This document shows, piece by piece, positions 46,210 to 55,326 of a DNA stretch of 64,000 nt; the stretch's first letter is position 1, and each line of letters opens with the position of its first letter. Below the pieces are notes generated by a model, which was not told the origin of the DNA, made no database searches, and saw nothing but the letters and a program-made list of their open reading frames with translations. Origin of the DNA: Cognatilysobacter terrigena (GTDB taxonomy: Bacteria > Pseudomonadota > Gammaproteobacteria > Xanthomonadales > Xanthomonadaceae); the NCBI RefSeq assembly GCF_004361065.1, contig NZ_SELT01000003.1, positions 62,001 through 126,000 on the forward strand, written 5' to 3'. The translations under genes were made by a program, and so were the position numbers.

Positions 46210-48006
46210 TCAGCGCCCGGCGTCGAAGGCCTCGGCGTCGAGGGCCATCAGCGCGTCGGCGCCGCTGCGGATCGCCGCGGCATGGAGGAGGGTGCGGGGC
46301 AGGATGCGCTCGAAGTAGAAGCGCGCGGTGGCGCGTTTCGCGTCGGCGAAGGCCGGCGTCACGGAGGCGCCGTCGAGCGCGGCGACGCTGCGCGCCCACC
46401 AGTAGCCCAGCAGCACGTAGCCCGAGAACATCAGGTAGTCGTACGACGCCGCGCCGAGCTCGTCCGCGTTCTCGCCGCTGCGCTGCGCGATCGACACGCT
46501 GAGGTGCTGCCACTGTGCCGCGAGGTCGGACAGCTCCGCGCAGTACGTGCCGATCTCGCCATCGCCGGCGCGGGACTCGGCAAACGAACGAATGCGGCCG
46601 AGCATCGCCTTCAGCCCGGCGCCCTTCATCTGGATGACTTTGCGACCCAGCAGGTCGAGCGCCTGGATGCCGGTGGTGCCTTCGTACAACGTGGTGATGC
46701 GCGCATCGCGTGCGAGCTGCTCGAGGCCGTGCTCGTGGATGTAACCGTGGCCTCCGAAGCACTGCAGCGCGTCGTACGTGACCTCGATGCTCCACTCAGT
46801 CAGGCAGGCCTTCACGATCGGCGTCAGGAAACCGACCAGCGCGTCCGCTTCGGCGCGTTCGTCTTCCGTCGTCCCGTGCGACGCGATGTCGAACTGCAGC
46901 GCGGCGTCGTACGACATCGCGCGGCCGCCTTCGACCAGCGCCTTGCACGTCAGCAGCATGCGGCGCACGTCGGGGTGGACGATGATCGGATCTGCCGGCT
47001 TGTCCGGGAATTTCGCGCCGGTCGCCGAGCGCATCTGCAGGCGTTCCTTCGCGTAGGCGAGCGCGTTCTGGTACGCGCGATCCGAAAGACCAAGACCCTG
47101 CAGACCCACCGCGAGGCGCGCGGTGTTCATCATGACGAACATCGCCATCAGGCCCTTGTGCGGTTCGCCGACCAGGTAGCCCTCCGCGCCGTCGAAGTTC
47201 ATCACGCACGTCGCTGAGCCATGGATGCCCATCTTGTGTTCGAGGCTGCCGCAGCGAAGCGTATTGCGCTCGCCGATCGAACCGTCCTGCGCGACGCGGA
47301 ACTTCGGCACGACGAACAGCGAGATGCCGCGGCTGCCGGCGGGTGCGTCGGGCAGTTTCGCAAGCACGAGATGGACGATGTTGTCCGTCATGTCGTGCTC
47401 GCCGGCGGTGATGAAGATCTTCGTGCCGGAGATCGCGTAGGTGCCGTCGTCGCGCGGTTCCGCGCGCGTGCGCAGTAGGCCGAGATCGCTGCCGCAGTGC
47501 GGCTCGGTGAGGCACATCGTGCCGGTCCAGCGGCCTTCGACGAGCGGCTTCAGGAAGACCTCGCGTTGCCACTCGGTGCCGTACACCGACAGCGCTTCCA
47601 CGGCACCGTTCGACAGCAGCGGAAAGTTGCCCCAGGCGAGGTTCGCGGCGTCGACCATTTCCTTGATCGGGAAACCGACGAGGTGCGGCAGGCCTTGGCC
47701 GCCGTGCTCGGTCGCGGTGACCAGGCCGGTCCAGCCGCCTTCGACGTACTGCGCGTATGCCTCCTTGAATCCGGGCGGCGTGCGCACGTCACCCGTCGCG
47801 GCGTCGAGCGTGCAGCCGACTTCGTCGCCGACGCGATTGAGCGGCGCGAGCACCTGCGTGGCGAAGCGCGCGCCTTCCTCGAGCACGGCGTCGATGACGT
47901 CGCGCGTGGCATCGGTGTAGCCGAGGTGCGCGAAGGCCTGTTCGCTGCGCAGCAGGTCGAACAGCACGAAGCGCATGTCGGTCAGCGGGGCGTCGTAACG
48001 GCTCAT
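46210..48006 (-). CDS. Acyl-CoA dehydrogenase (long form, DmdC-like)
   Basis: A 598-aa flavoprotein that oxidises acyl-CoA to enoyl-CoA. The FAD/substrate segment is seen in GTMCLTEPHCGSDLGLLRTRAEP and KIFITAGEHDMTDNIVHLVLAKLP. The C-terminal domain has the FGGHGYIHEHGLEQLARDARITTLYEGTTGIQALDLLGRKV segment, in which the catalytic base region lies. The extra C-terminal stretch (about 500-598) is typical of the 3-methylmercaptopropionyl-CoA dehydrogenase-like clade. Substrate specificity cannot be told from the sequence. Confidence 0.92.
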   Translation of the reverse strand: MSRYDAPLTDMRFVLFDLLRSEQAFAHLGYTDATRDVIDAVLEEGARFATQVLAPLNRVGDEVGCTLDAATGDVRTPPGFKEAYAQYVEGGWTGLVTATEHGGQGLPHLVGFPIKEMVDAANLAWGNFPLLSNGAVEALSVYGTEWQREVFLKPLVEGRWTGTMCLTEPHCGSDLGLLRTRAEPRDDGTYAISGTKIFITAGEHDMTDNIVHLVLAKLPDAPAGSRGISLFVVPKFRVAQDGSIGERNTLRCGSLEHKMGIHGSATCVMNFDGAEGYLVGEPHKGLMAMFVMMNTARLAVGLQGLGLSDRAYQNALAYAKERLQMRSATGAKFPDKPADPIIVHPDVRRMLLTCKALVEGGRAMSYDAALQFDIASHGTTEDERAEADALVGFLTPIVKACLTEWSIEVTYDALQCFGGHGYIHEHGLEQLARDARITTLYEGTTGIQALDLLGRKVIQMKGAGLKAMLGRIRSFAESRAGDGEIGTYCAELSDLAAQWQHLSVSIAQRSGENADELGAASYDYLMFSGYVLLGYWWARSVAALDGASVTPAFADAKRATARFYFERILPRTLLHAAAIRSGADALMALDAEAFDAGR

Positions 48007-48016
48007 CGCGGCGATC

Positions 48017-48499
48017 TCAGCGGAGCACGCCGGGCAGGCCCGGCGCGGGGTTCAGGGTGCTGCTGTGGCGCACGTCGAAGGTCTTCTGCGACTTCTTCTC
48101 GGGCGTCGCGGTGATCTGGCCGTCGAGTCGGTAGTCGACGGCGCGACCCGAGGCGAGCGCATCGGCCACCGCGAGCTTCGCAGCGGTGGCGGGCTGCACG
48201 CGCACGTCGATGACGTCCGCCGATTCGGGCCCGATGTCGAGCCCGGGCGAGGCCACGACGTCGCCGGCCGCCTGCTGCGCCGCGTTGAGCGTCAGCCGCA
48301 CGCTGTCGAAGCGCATCGGGATGGAGCTGTAGTTCTGCAGGCGAAGCTGCAGATCCCAGGCGCCGTCGGCGCGCACGGTCAGTTGCTGGATCTGCGCGGT
48401 CGGCTCGGACACGCGACGCACGGGGCCGCCTGCGCAGGCGGCGAGCAAGGCGAATGCGGTGCCGGCGAGGGCGAGGCGGAGGGGCGTAGCAAGACGCAT
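48017..48499 (-). CDS. LEA14-like lipoprotein
   Basis: A 160-aa protein with the type II signal peptide MRLATPLRLALAGTAFALLAACAGG (lipobox LAAC). The core resembles a LEA type 2/WHy domain (QLRLQNYSSIPMRFDSVRLTLNAAQ). Such proteins are periplasmic or membrane-anchored stress proteins. The ATG at 48499 is chosen to place the signal at the N-terminus. It may be co-transcribed with the acyl-CoA dehydrogenase 10 nt downstream. Confidence 0.85.
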   Translation of the reverse strand: MRLATPLRLALAGTAFALLAACAGGPVRRVSEPTAQIQQLTVRADGAWDLQLRLQNYSSIPMRFDSVRLTLNAAQQAAGDVVASPGLDIGPESADVIDVRVQPATAAKLAVADALASGRAVDYRLDGQITATPEKKSQKTFDVRHSSTLNPAPGLPGVLR

Positions 48500-48569
48500 C
48501 GAGCGGCTCCTGTCGGAATCGCGTCGAGCATACCGCCCCGCACGGTGGCTGCGGAGCACGGCGGTCGCG

Positions 48570-49211
48570 TCAGTCCAGCAGGCCCTTGCGCAGCGCGTAT
48601 CGCACGAGCTCGGCGGTGTTGCGGACGCCTACCTTGTCCAGCACGCGTGCGCGGTGGTTCTCCGCGGTCTTCGCGCTGATGTCGAGCTTTCGCGCGATTT
48701 CCTTGGTGGTGTGGCCTTCGGCGATGAGGTGGAAGACTTCGCGCTCGCGCGCGGTGAGCCGGCCGTAGGGGTCGTCGAGCGTGCGTTCGGGATGCTGCAA
48801 CTGCTGCGCGAGCGTGCGCGCCGCCTGCGGCCCGAAATGCCCGCGCCCCGCGTGCAGGTTGCGCACGGCGGCGAGCAACTCGGACGCTGCACTGTCCTTG
48901 ACCAGATAGCCCGACGCGCCGGCCCGCACAGCCTGCAGCACGTACTCGTCTTCCTGGTGCATGGTCAGCACCAGCACGCGCGTCTGCGGCAACGCCTCGC
49001 GCAGGCGACGCACGACCTCGATGCCGCCGAGCCGGGGCATGGAGAGATCCGCGACGACGATGTCGGGCTGCACCGCGATCGCCTTCTCGACCGTCTCGAT
49101 GCCGTCGGCCGCCTGCGCGACCACCTGCACGTCGCCGTCCGCCTGCAGCAGGCCCACCAGGCTTTCGCGCACCAGCGTGTGGTCGTCGGCGATGAGGATG
49201 CGGATCGGCAT
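48570..49211 (-). CDS. NarL/FixJ-type response regulator
   Basis: A 213-aa regulator. The receiver domain begins MPIRILIADDHTLV with acidic pocket Asp9/Asp10, and the phosphoacceptor Asp55 is in IVVADLSMPRLGG. The C-terminal LuxR-type DNA-binding domain is LTAREREVFHLIAEGHTTKEIARKLDISAKTAENH. It is the last gene of the kinase operon; its partner HK lies 54 nt upstream. The ATG at 49211 is preferred over 49247. It should be activated by phosphotransfer and bind DNA; target genes are unknown. Confidence 0.93.
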   Translation of the reverse strand: MPIRILIADDHTLVRESLVGLLQADGDVQVVAQAADGIETVEKAIAVQPDIVVADLSMPRLGGIEVVRRLREALPQTRVLVLTMHQEDEYVLQAVRAGASGYLVKDSAASELLAAVRNLHAGRGHFGPQAARTLAQQLQHPERTLDDPYGRLTAREREVFHLIAEGHTTKEIARKLDISAKTAENHRARVLDKVGVRNTAELVRYALRKGLLD

Positions 49212-49265
49212 CGGCGCACCGTGCGGTGCCGGCCGTGGCGGCGTCAAGCCGGGGCGCGCCCCACG

Positions 49266-49958
49266 CTAGCCCGCGAGTGGCACGATCGCGCGGATGCGCG
49301 TGCCGTGGCCCGGCTCCGAATGCACTTCGAGGACGCCCTCGAACAGGCGCAGGCGTTCGCGCATGCCGGACAGGCCGCTGCCCGAGGCGCGCGCCGCGAG
49401 GTCGAACCCGACGCCGTCGTCGACCACCTGCAACTGGAGCCGGCCGTCGCGTTCGACCAACCGCAGCAGCACGCTGCGCGCTTTGGCGTGCTTGGCGATG
49501 TTGTTCAGCGCCTCCTGCGCGACGCGGAACAGCAGCGTCTGGCGTTCGCCGTCCAGCGGCGGCAGCGGTTCGACTTCGACGGCGACCGAAATCCCTGCCG
49601 TCTGGCCGACGCTGCGGCCAAGCCATTGCAACGCGGGTTCGAGGCCCAGGTCGTCGAGGATGGTGGGACGCAGCAAACGCGACAGTTCGCGCGTGTCCTC
49701 GAGCGTGTCGGCGCACAACGACACGGCGGCGTCGAGCGCATCGCGGAGCCCCGCGGCGTCAGGTGAATCACGCAACTGCGCGAGGCGATGCTTGAGTGCG
49801 GTGAGGTTCTGCCCAACGCCGTCATGCAGGTCGCGCGCGAGGCGGCGGCGTTCGTCTTCCTGCACGCGCAGCACCGAGCGGCCGAGGCGTCGGAATTCGC
49901 GTTCGTTCGCTTCCAGGCGCTGCACGAGCTGCGCGTAGCGGTCGACAGGATCGTTCAT
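49266..49958 (-). CDS. Soluble HisKA_3-type sensor histidine kinase
   Basis: A 230-aa kinase. The dimerisation helix holds the phosphoacceptor His45 (RRLARDLHDGVGQNLTALK) typical of NarX-like kinases. The ATPase domain has NNIAKHAKA (N box) and DDGVGFDLAARASGSGLSGMRERL (G1/G2 boxes). There are no transmembrane or sensor domains, so it must receive its input from another protein, probably the Ser/Thr kinase-TPR protein encoded just upstream. Its ATG overlaps the stop of that gene (ATGA). Confidence 0.93.
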   Translation of the reverse strand: MNDPVDRYAQLVQRLEANEREFRRLGRSVLRVQEDERRRLARDLHDGVGQNLTALKHRLAQLRDSPDAAGLRDALDAAVSLCADTLEDTRELSRLLRPTILDDLGLEPALQWLGRSVGQTAGISVAVEVEPLPPLDGERQTLLFRVAQEALNNIAKHAKARSVLLRLVERDGRLQLQVVDDGVGFDLAARASGSGLSGMRERLRLFEGVLEVHSEPGHGTRIRAIVPLAG

Positions 49959-52900
49959 GGCGTCTTCGATGCGACCGCAGGCGAGGGCGCTGGCCGCGCT
50001 GCCGCGAATTGGGCGCGGGCGTCGCGCGCTGCGGCGTCGGCATCGTTCGCAGCCGCGCTGTCACCGAGCGTACGCTCGGCCGCAGCGGCCTGCTCGTGCA
50101 GCGATGCGACGACGGGGTTCGATGTTCCGCGCAGCCACGTCGAGGCATCGCGATACAGGCGGAGCGCGGTGTTCGCATCGCGACGCGCAAGCGCCGAACG
50201 CATCGCCAGATCCGTCCACTGCAGGCGAAGGCCGGCGTTGCCGAGTGCCGCCGTCGGCGCGTCGAGCGACGCGGGATCGCGGCCCGACATCCGCGCCTGC
50301 AGCAGGTCGAGCTCGAGTTGCAGCGCGCGCACGCCGGACGCCACGGCGAGCGGTTGCGCTTTCGCGAGCGCGGCGAGCGCACCGCGTCGGTCGCCGCGTG
50401 CATCGGCGAGCTGTGCGCCGAGGCGGCCGGCGATCGCGCGCTGCTCGGTCGACGCCTCCGCGAGATCCGCCTGAAGCGCAGCGAGTACACGCGACGCGGC
50501 GTCGACATCGCCGGCATCGAGTCGCGCTTCGGTCTCCAGCAGTCGCGCATCGACGCTGCCGCGGAGGTCGTCGCGTTCCTTGAATAAGCGCAGCGCCGCC
50601 GCTGCGTTGCCGACGGCCGCGCCGGTATCGCCGCGCGCGATCGCGAGCTCGGCGAGGTTGCGATACGCGACCGCCGCTTCCTCCGCCATCTGGCGACGCT
50701 GCGCCTGCGTGAGCGCATCGTGCTGCGCCTCGTTCGCCGCGGCCCAACGTCCACGCGCGGCATGCAGCAGGCCGAGGTTCTGGCGCGTGCGGATGACGCC
50801 GGTTTCATCGCCGAGCGTTCGGTAGGCCTCGGCAGCACGCTGCCAGTACGTCTGCGCGTCGTCGTAGGCGCCGAGCTGGTATTGCGCGAAGCCGATGTCG
50901 TTGAGCGCCTGCGCGACGCCGTGCGGATCGCCGGCGCGCTCGTAGCCCTGCAACGCGAGCCGGAATGCGTCGAGCGATGCCGCGTAGTGACCGCGCTCTT
51001 CCTCCAGCAGCCCACGCTCGTTGTCGACCGCCGCGAGCCCCGCGCGATCGTTGAGTTCCACGTTGATGCGACGCGCTTCGTCGAGCGCGGCCGCCGCGGC
51101 GTCGAACGCACCGCGCTGGCTCAGCAGGTTGGCGAGGTTGCGTTGGCTGGTCGCGACGCCACGCCGATTGCCGACCGCGCGTCGAAGCTCGACGGCGCGT
51201 CGGTACTGCTCCTCGGCATCCGCCGTCTGACCGAGCCGGCCATAGCCCACCCCGAGCGCGTTCACGGTCTCTGCTTCGCCGTACGCATTGCGGCCGCGCT
51301 TGAACAGCACCAGCGCGCGCAACAGGTAGTCGTCGACTGCGGGGCGCGCGTCGCCCTTGAGGATCGAGAACTTGCCGAGTTCGAACCAGGCGCGGGCGTC
51401 CTGCGCGTCGTGCTCGGTGAGCTGCTGAAGTTCGGCGACGGCGGCGTCGAATTCACCGGCCGCGCCCAGCGAACGGGCGAGCTGGAGCTGCGCGAACGTG
51501 TCGGAGGGCGATTGCGATGCCAGCGCGCGCCATGTCCGTGCTGCCCCTGCCGCGTCGCCCTCGAGCAGGGCACGCGAGGCGCCCAGACGCTCACGAAGTC
51601 GCGGCGGCAGGGTGGACGCACCGCGTTGCGCGCGATCGATGGCGTTCAGTGCGACATCGTCCTCGCCGACCGCCTGTGCGACGTCCGCGAGCGCGATCGA
51701 GGCCGCCGGATCATCGCGGTCGAGCGCAGTAGCCTGCTGCAGCGTGGCGAGCGCGACGTCGTAATGGCCGGCGCGGCGCGCGAGTTCCGCAGCGCCCTGC
51801 AGGGCCAGCGCGTTCGACGGCGGCAGGCGCACCGACGGTGCGGCGGTCATGCCGAATATCGACGTGGCTTGCGGAAGTCGAAGCCACGCCGCGAGCGCGT
51901 CGGCGGGCGAGGGCGCGTTCGGGCCGGCGATGCGGATGTCGCCCGCACCGTCCTGATCGCCCGCGACATGCCAGCCTTGCTTCGTGTGTGCGAGTTCGAG
52001 GCGCACCACGCGGCTCGCGGCACCGGCGCGACGCATCGCGTCCAGCGAGGGACGTCCTGTCGCATCCAACTGGCCGAGCGCCTGCAGCATGCGATCCGTG
52101 TCGACGCGCGCGAGGCCCGGCGCATCGGCCAGCGCGGCACGCAGTCGCATGTCGAGACCAACGCGTTCGCTCTCCGGCACGTCGTCGCCTTCCAACGGCA
52201 TCAGCAGCACGCGATCGAGCGGTCGCGACGGCGCGGGCGCCACGGCATCCACGGGCGCGCGGTGCGTCCACCAGTACGCGCCGCCGCCGGCCGCGATGAG
52301 TGCGATCGTGATGGCCGCTAACCACCTTGCGCTGCGTACGCGATCGCGCGGCACCTCGCGACGGTCGATCGCCTGCACCACCGCGGCCGCATCGGGCAGC
52401 CGATGCGCGGGCTGCGGACGCAGCAAACGTTCAACGAGTCGCGCGACCCACGACGGCACGCCCGCGCGCTTCGTCGTCACCAGCGGCGGCGTGCGTACGA
52501 GTCGCTGGGCGAGTGCTTCGGCAGCGGTCGCCGACGCGAACGCGCGTTCACCGGTCAGCATTTCGTGGAGGATCAGGCCCAGCGCGTAGAGATCGCTGCG
52601 CGGTCCGATGGGATCGCCGCGCGCCTGCTCGGGCGACAGGTAATCCGGCGTGCCGACGATGCCCGCCGTCGCGCTGCGCGTGCTGGTCGCGATGGATCGC
52701 GCGACGCCGAAGTCGGTGATCGACGCGTTGCCGTCCGCCGCGACGAGCACGTTCGCCGGCTTGAGATCGCGATGCACGACGTCGCGCGCATGCGCGGCCT
52801 GCAGCCCCAGCGCGACATCGCGCGCGATGCGCAGTGCGACGTCGACATCGAGCGGGCCGCGATCGATGATGCGATCCAGCGGCTCGCCGTCGATCAGGTC

Positions 52901-53221
52901 CATGCTGATCAGCCAGCGAGTTTCGCCGTTCGCGAACTCGTGGCGCGCGATGTCGTGGATGCGCACGACGTGCGGGCTCGACACCTGCCGCGCGAGCAGC
53001 AACTCCTGCCGGAACCGTTCGAATGCATCGGCGCGCTGTGCGATCTCGGGACGCAGCAGCTTGATCGCGACGGGCACGCCGAGCGATTCGTCCAGCGCGC
53101 GATACACCACGCCCATGCCGCCGACGCCGACCAGCCCTTCGATACGGAAACGCCCAGCCAACAGCGTGCCGGGCGCGAGGTCCATCTGCGCGTAGAGGCC
53201 GGTGGACGTCGCGTCGGTCAT
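49955..53221 (-). CDS. Serine/threonine protein kinase with TPR receptor region
   Basis: A 1088-aa membrane kinase. The kinase domain (about 25-285) has the glycine-rich loop GVGGMGVVY, Lys54 in VAIK, the catalytic HRDLKPAN with Asp152, and DFG with Asp170. A transmembrane helix spans about 300-318 (WLAAITIALIAAGGGAYWW). The rest, about 380-1080, is built of many TPR-type repeats (for example YRRAVELRRAVGNRRGVATSQRNLANLL). It could sense a protein ligand through TPRs and phosphorylate the FHA protein or the HK. It starts at the FHA gene's stop codon (ATGA). Confidence 0.92.
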   Translation of the reverse strand: MTDATSTGLYAQMDLAPGTLLAGRFRIEGLVGVGGMGVVYRALDESLGVPVAIKLLRPEIAQRADAFERFRQELLLARQVSSPHVVRIHDIARHEFANGETRWLISMDLIDGEPLDRIIDRGPLDVDVALRIARDVALGLQAAHARDVVHRDLKPANVLVAADGNASITDFGVARSIATSTRSATAGIVGTPDYLSPEQARGDPIGPRSDLYALGLILHEMLTGERAFASATAAEALAQRLVRTPPLVTTKRAGVPSWVARLVERLLRPQPAHRLPDAAAVVQAIDRREVPRDRVRSARWLAAITIALIAAGGGAYWWTHRAPVDAVAPAPSRPLDRVLLMPLEGDDVPESERVGLDMRLRAALADAPGLARVDTDRMLQALGQLDATGRPSLDAMRRAGAASRVVRLELAHTKQGWHVAGDQDGAGDIRIAGPNAPSPADALAAWLRLPQATSIFGMTAAPSVRLPPSNALALQGAAELARRAGHYDVALATLQQATALDRDDPAASIALADVAQAVGEDDVALNAIDRAQRGASTLPPRLRERLGASRALLEGDAAGAARTWRALASQSPSDTFAQLQLARSLGAAGEFDAAVAELQQLTEHDAQDARAWFELGKFSILKGDARPAVDDYLLRALVLFKRGRNAYGEAETVNALGVGYGRLGQTADAEEQYRRAVELRRAVGNRRGVATSQRNLANLLSQRGAFDAAAAALDEARRINVELNDRAGLAAVDNERGLLEEERGHYAASLDAFRLALQGYERAGDPHGVAQALNDIGFAQYQLGAYDDAQTYWQRAAEAYRTLGDETGVIRTRQNLGLLHAARGRWAAANEAQHDALTQAQRRQMAEEAAVAYRNLAELAIARGDTGAAVGNAAAALRLFKERDDLRGSVDARLLETEARLDAGDVDAASRVLAALQADLAEASTEQRAIAGRLGAQLADARGDRRGALAALAKAQPLAVASGVRALQLELDLLQARMSGRDPASLDAPTAALGNAGLRLQWTDLAMRSALARRDANTALRLYRDASTWLRGTSNPVVASLHEQAAAAERTLGDSAAANDADAAARDARAQFAAARPAPSPAVASKTP

Positions 53222-54123
53222 CGCGTCGGCGCGTGACCCGCGAGCAGTTGCGACCAGTCGCCGGCGCTCGGCGGATCCACGCCGCCCTGCGCTTCGCCAC
53301 GCGCCGCCAGCCACAGCGCGCAACGTTCGGCGAACGCCTGCAGCAGCTCGACGTCGAGCGTGGTCAGCGGCGGGCCGGCTTCACGGCGATCGGCGTACAC
53401 GGCGCCAAGCGCGCGGTTGCCGTCGAGCAGCGGCAGCGCGACGAGCGTGCGCAGGCCGCCGCGCACGACGGACTCGCGGCCCGACAGCCAGGCGTCCTGG
53501 CCGATGTCGTTGAACACCACCGGCGCGCGCGTGCGCAGCGCCTGCGCGACGGCGCCGAGGCTCCCCGTGAATTCGGGCCCGGTCGCGAGCGATGCGTCGA
53601 GCGCGATGGACGTCGCCACCCGATAACGCCCGCCGCCCGCGATCAGCACGAAGCCACGCGTGCAGCCGGCAAGTTCCAGAACGGCGCGCAGGCTGTGTTC
53701 CAGCAGGGTGTTCGTCGGCGCTGCGCCTTCGCGCGGTTGCGCCATCGCTTCGAGGCGCGCGGTCATCCGCGACGCTTCATGTCGCCGCTCCTGCCAGCGA
53801 CGCGCCTGCTCTTCGGCCGCGTTCGTGTCGAGCATCGCGAACTCGCAATGCACGTCGCCGAAGCGCAGCCAGCAGCTGCGCGCGAGCGCCGTCTGGTTGA
53901 TGCGCGCGCCGTCGACGAACGAGCCGTTCTTGCTGTCGAGATCCAGCAGCCGCCATGTGCCGTCTACCTGCGGTTCCAGCTCGGCATGGCGACGCGACAC
54001 CGACACATGCGACAGCAGGAGATCGGCCTCGGGTGCACGGCCGATGCGCAGGCGATCGCCGGGGGCGACGATGCGCGCGATCGCGGCGCCTTCGGGGATG
54101 TATGCGATCAGTCGTGCCTGCAT
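53218..54123 (-). CDS. FHA-GAF domain protein
   Basis: A 301-aa protein. The N-terminal FHA domain (about 10-95) has the signature RIGRAPEADLLLSHVSVSRRHAEL and SKNGSFVDGARIN, which binds phosphothreonine. The C-terminal GAF domain, about 130-285 (LEHSLRAVLELAGCTRGFVLI...GGLRTLVALPLLDGNRALGAVYADRRE), binds a small ligand or signals. It is the first gene of the FHA-STPK-HK-RR operon and overlaps the kinase gene (ATGA); it is the likely sensor/adaptor read by the kinase. Confidence 0.9.
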   Translation of the reverse strand: MQARLIAYIPEGAAIARIVAPGDRLRIGRAPEADLLLSHVSVSRRHAELEPQVDGTWRLLDLDSKNGSFVDGARINQTALARSCWLRFGDVHCEFAMLDTNAAEEQARRWQERRHEASRMTARLEAMAQPREGAAPTNTLLEHSLRAVLELAGCTRGFVLIAGGGRYRVATSIALDASLATGPEFTGSLGAVAQALRTRAPVVFNDIGQDAWLSGRESVVRGGLRTLVALPLLDGNRALGAVYADRREAGPPLTTLDVELLQAFAERCALWLAARGEAQGGVDPPSAGDWSQLLAGHAPTR

Positions 54124-54202
54124 GCCTGCATCTTAGGGCCAGTTCTGCCGCTTGCCATGCGATGCACCGCACCGTACGCAGCGGTGCGGGCCGCGAAAAC
54201 GC

Positions 54203-54228
54203 GAAGCCCCCGGCGGTGCGGGGGCTTC
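54203..54228 (-). terminator. Terminator downstream of the exported protein gene
   Basis: A 10-bp stem, gaagcccccg (54203-54212) with cgggggcttc (54219-54228), and a 6-nt loop lie downstream of the minus-strand gene ending at 54258. The minus-strand transcript continues gcgttttcg. Confidence 0.6.
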
Positions 54229-54257
54229 GGGGATGAACGCGACAGGTTGCCGCCGGT

Positions 54258-55082
54258 CTAGTGTCCCAAGTTGCGCAGGTAGGCGATCGAGAACTTCGCC
54301 GTCGCGACGCCCGCGAGCAGCTCGCCCGCGGTGTTGTTGCCGCCGCCGCCCGCGAGCCACGTGTCGGGAATCGCGGTGTCGGCACGGGCATCGACGCGTG
54401 CGGCCAGCGCGTCGAGCGCGGCCAGTGCGTCGTCGTAGCGGGCATCGGCCACCGCCTGCGCGGCGGTCGCGCGCTGCGCTTCGAGCGGCGCCGCTTCGGA
54501 CGCCGGCAGCGTCGCGATGCGCGTGCGCAGGCGCTCGAGCTTTTCGTCGACGACGTCGCCGGTACGACGCACGTCGGCGAGGATCAGGAACTGCGAGAAG
54601 CCGCCCGTGGTGCCGCGCGCGCGCACGCTGCCCTGCGCCACTTCCGTCGTGATGTCGCGGAACGCGCCACCCAGCGGCGCCTTGAACAGGCGATAGCTGG
54701 AGCCGTAGGTGTAGGCGAGTGCGTGCGTGTGGATCTCGACCTTGACCGTGCGGTCGAAGGACAGGCCGCCGGCGGGCGGCTCGACCGTCACCAGCAGCGG
54801 GAAGGCCGAGTCGAGCGACGCGAGCGACCCCGGCAGGCGCGCGAGCAGCTGCGGGTCGCTGAGCGACACCGACTGCGCCGAGATGCCGAGGTTCGCGGGC
54901 GTCAGGCCGTGCGGCGAGTCGAAGGTGAGCGTCATGTCCGCCAGCGGCGCAGTGGACGGCCCGATCACCACGGTCGCGACGCTGCCCTGCACGTCGACCT
55001 GCACGGGCAGGGACTGTGCGGAGGCGAGCGGAGCGGCGAGCGCGAGCAGGGCGAAGATGAAGCAGCGGACGAGACGCGTCAT
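54258..55082 (-). CDS. Exported protein, unknown function
   Basis: A 274-aa protein with signal peptide MTRLVRCFIFALLALAAPLASAQ. Two beta-rich stretches (VQVDVQGSVATVVIGPSTAPLADMTLTFDSPHG and LLVTVEPPAGGLSFDRTVKVEIHTHAL) are followed by a helical C-terminus (LERLRTRIATLPASEAAPLEAQRATAAQAVADARYDDALAAL). The last 15 residues are hydrophobic. I do not recognise a defined domain; it may be DUF6689-like. The ATG at 55082 is chosen over a much longer in-frame ORF. It diverges from the secreted subtilase, with 244 nt between. Confidence 0.8.
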   Translation of the reverse strand: MTRLVRCFIFALLALAAPLASAQSLPVQVDVQGSVATVVIGPSTAPLADMTLTFDSPHGLTPANLGISAQSVSLSDPQLLARLPGSLASLDSAFPLLVTVEPPAGGLSFDRTVKVEIHTHALAYTYGSSYRLFKAPLGGAFRDITTEVAQGSVRARGTTGGFSQFLILADVRRTGDVVDEKLERLRTRIATLPASEAAPLEAQRATAAQAVADARYDDALAALDALAARVDARADTAIPDTWLAGGGGNNTAGELLAGVATAKFSIAYLRNLGH

Positions 55083-55326
55083 GGCGACTCCGAAGCGTGT
55101 TGAACCCCTGGATGCGGCGACGCTAGGGCCGGTGCGGTGAAGCAGGCGTCGTCGCGGACGCCACGACGGTACACCGGATGCCCGGGCCGGCGCGAGGCGG
55201 GAAACCCCCATCGGTTCATGGGTGTTTACCCCTGCGGCGCGTGGAGGCAACACCGGATGGGACGCCGGTCGCAGGAATGGGACAACAGGCCGTCGCCCGC
55301 CGGGCGCCCCGACCTGGAGTCCCCCG

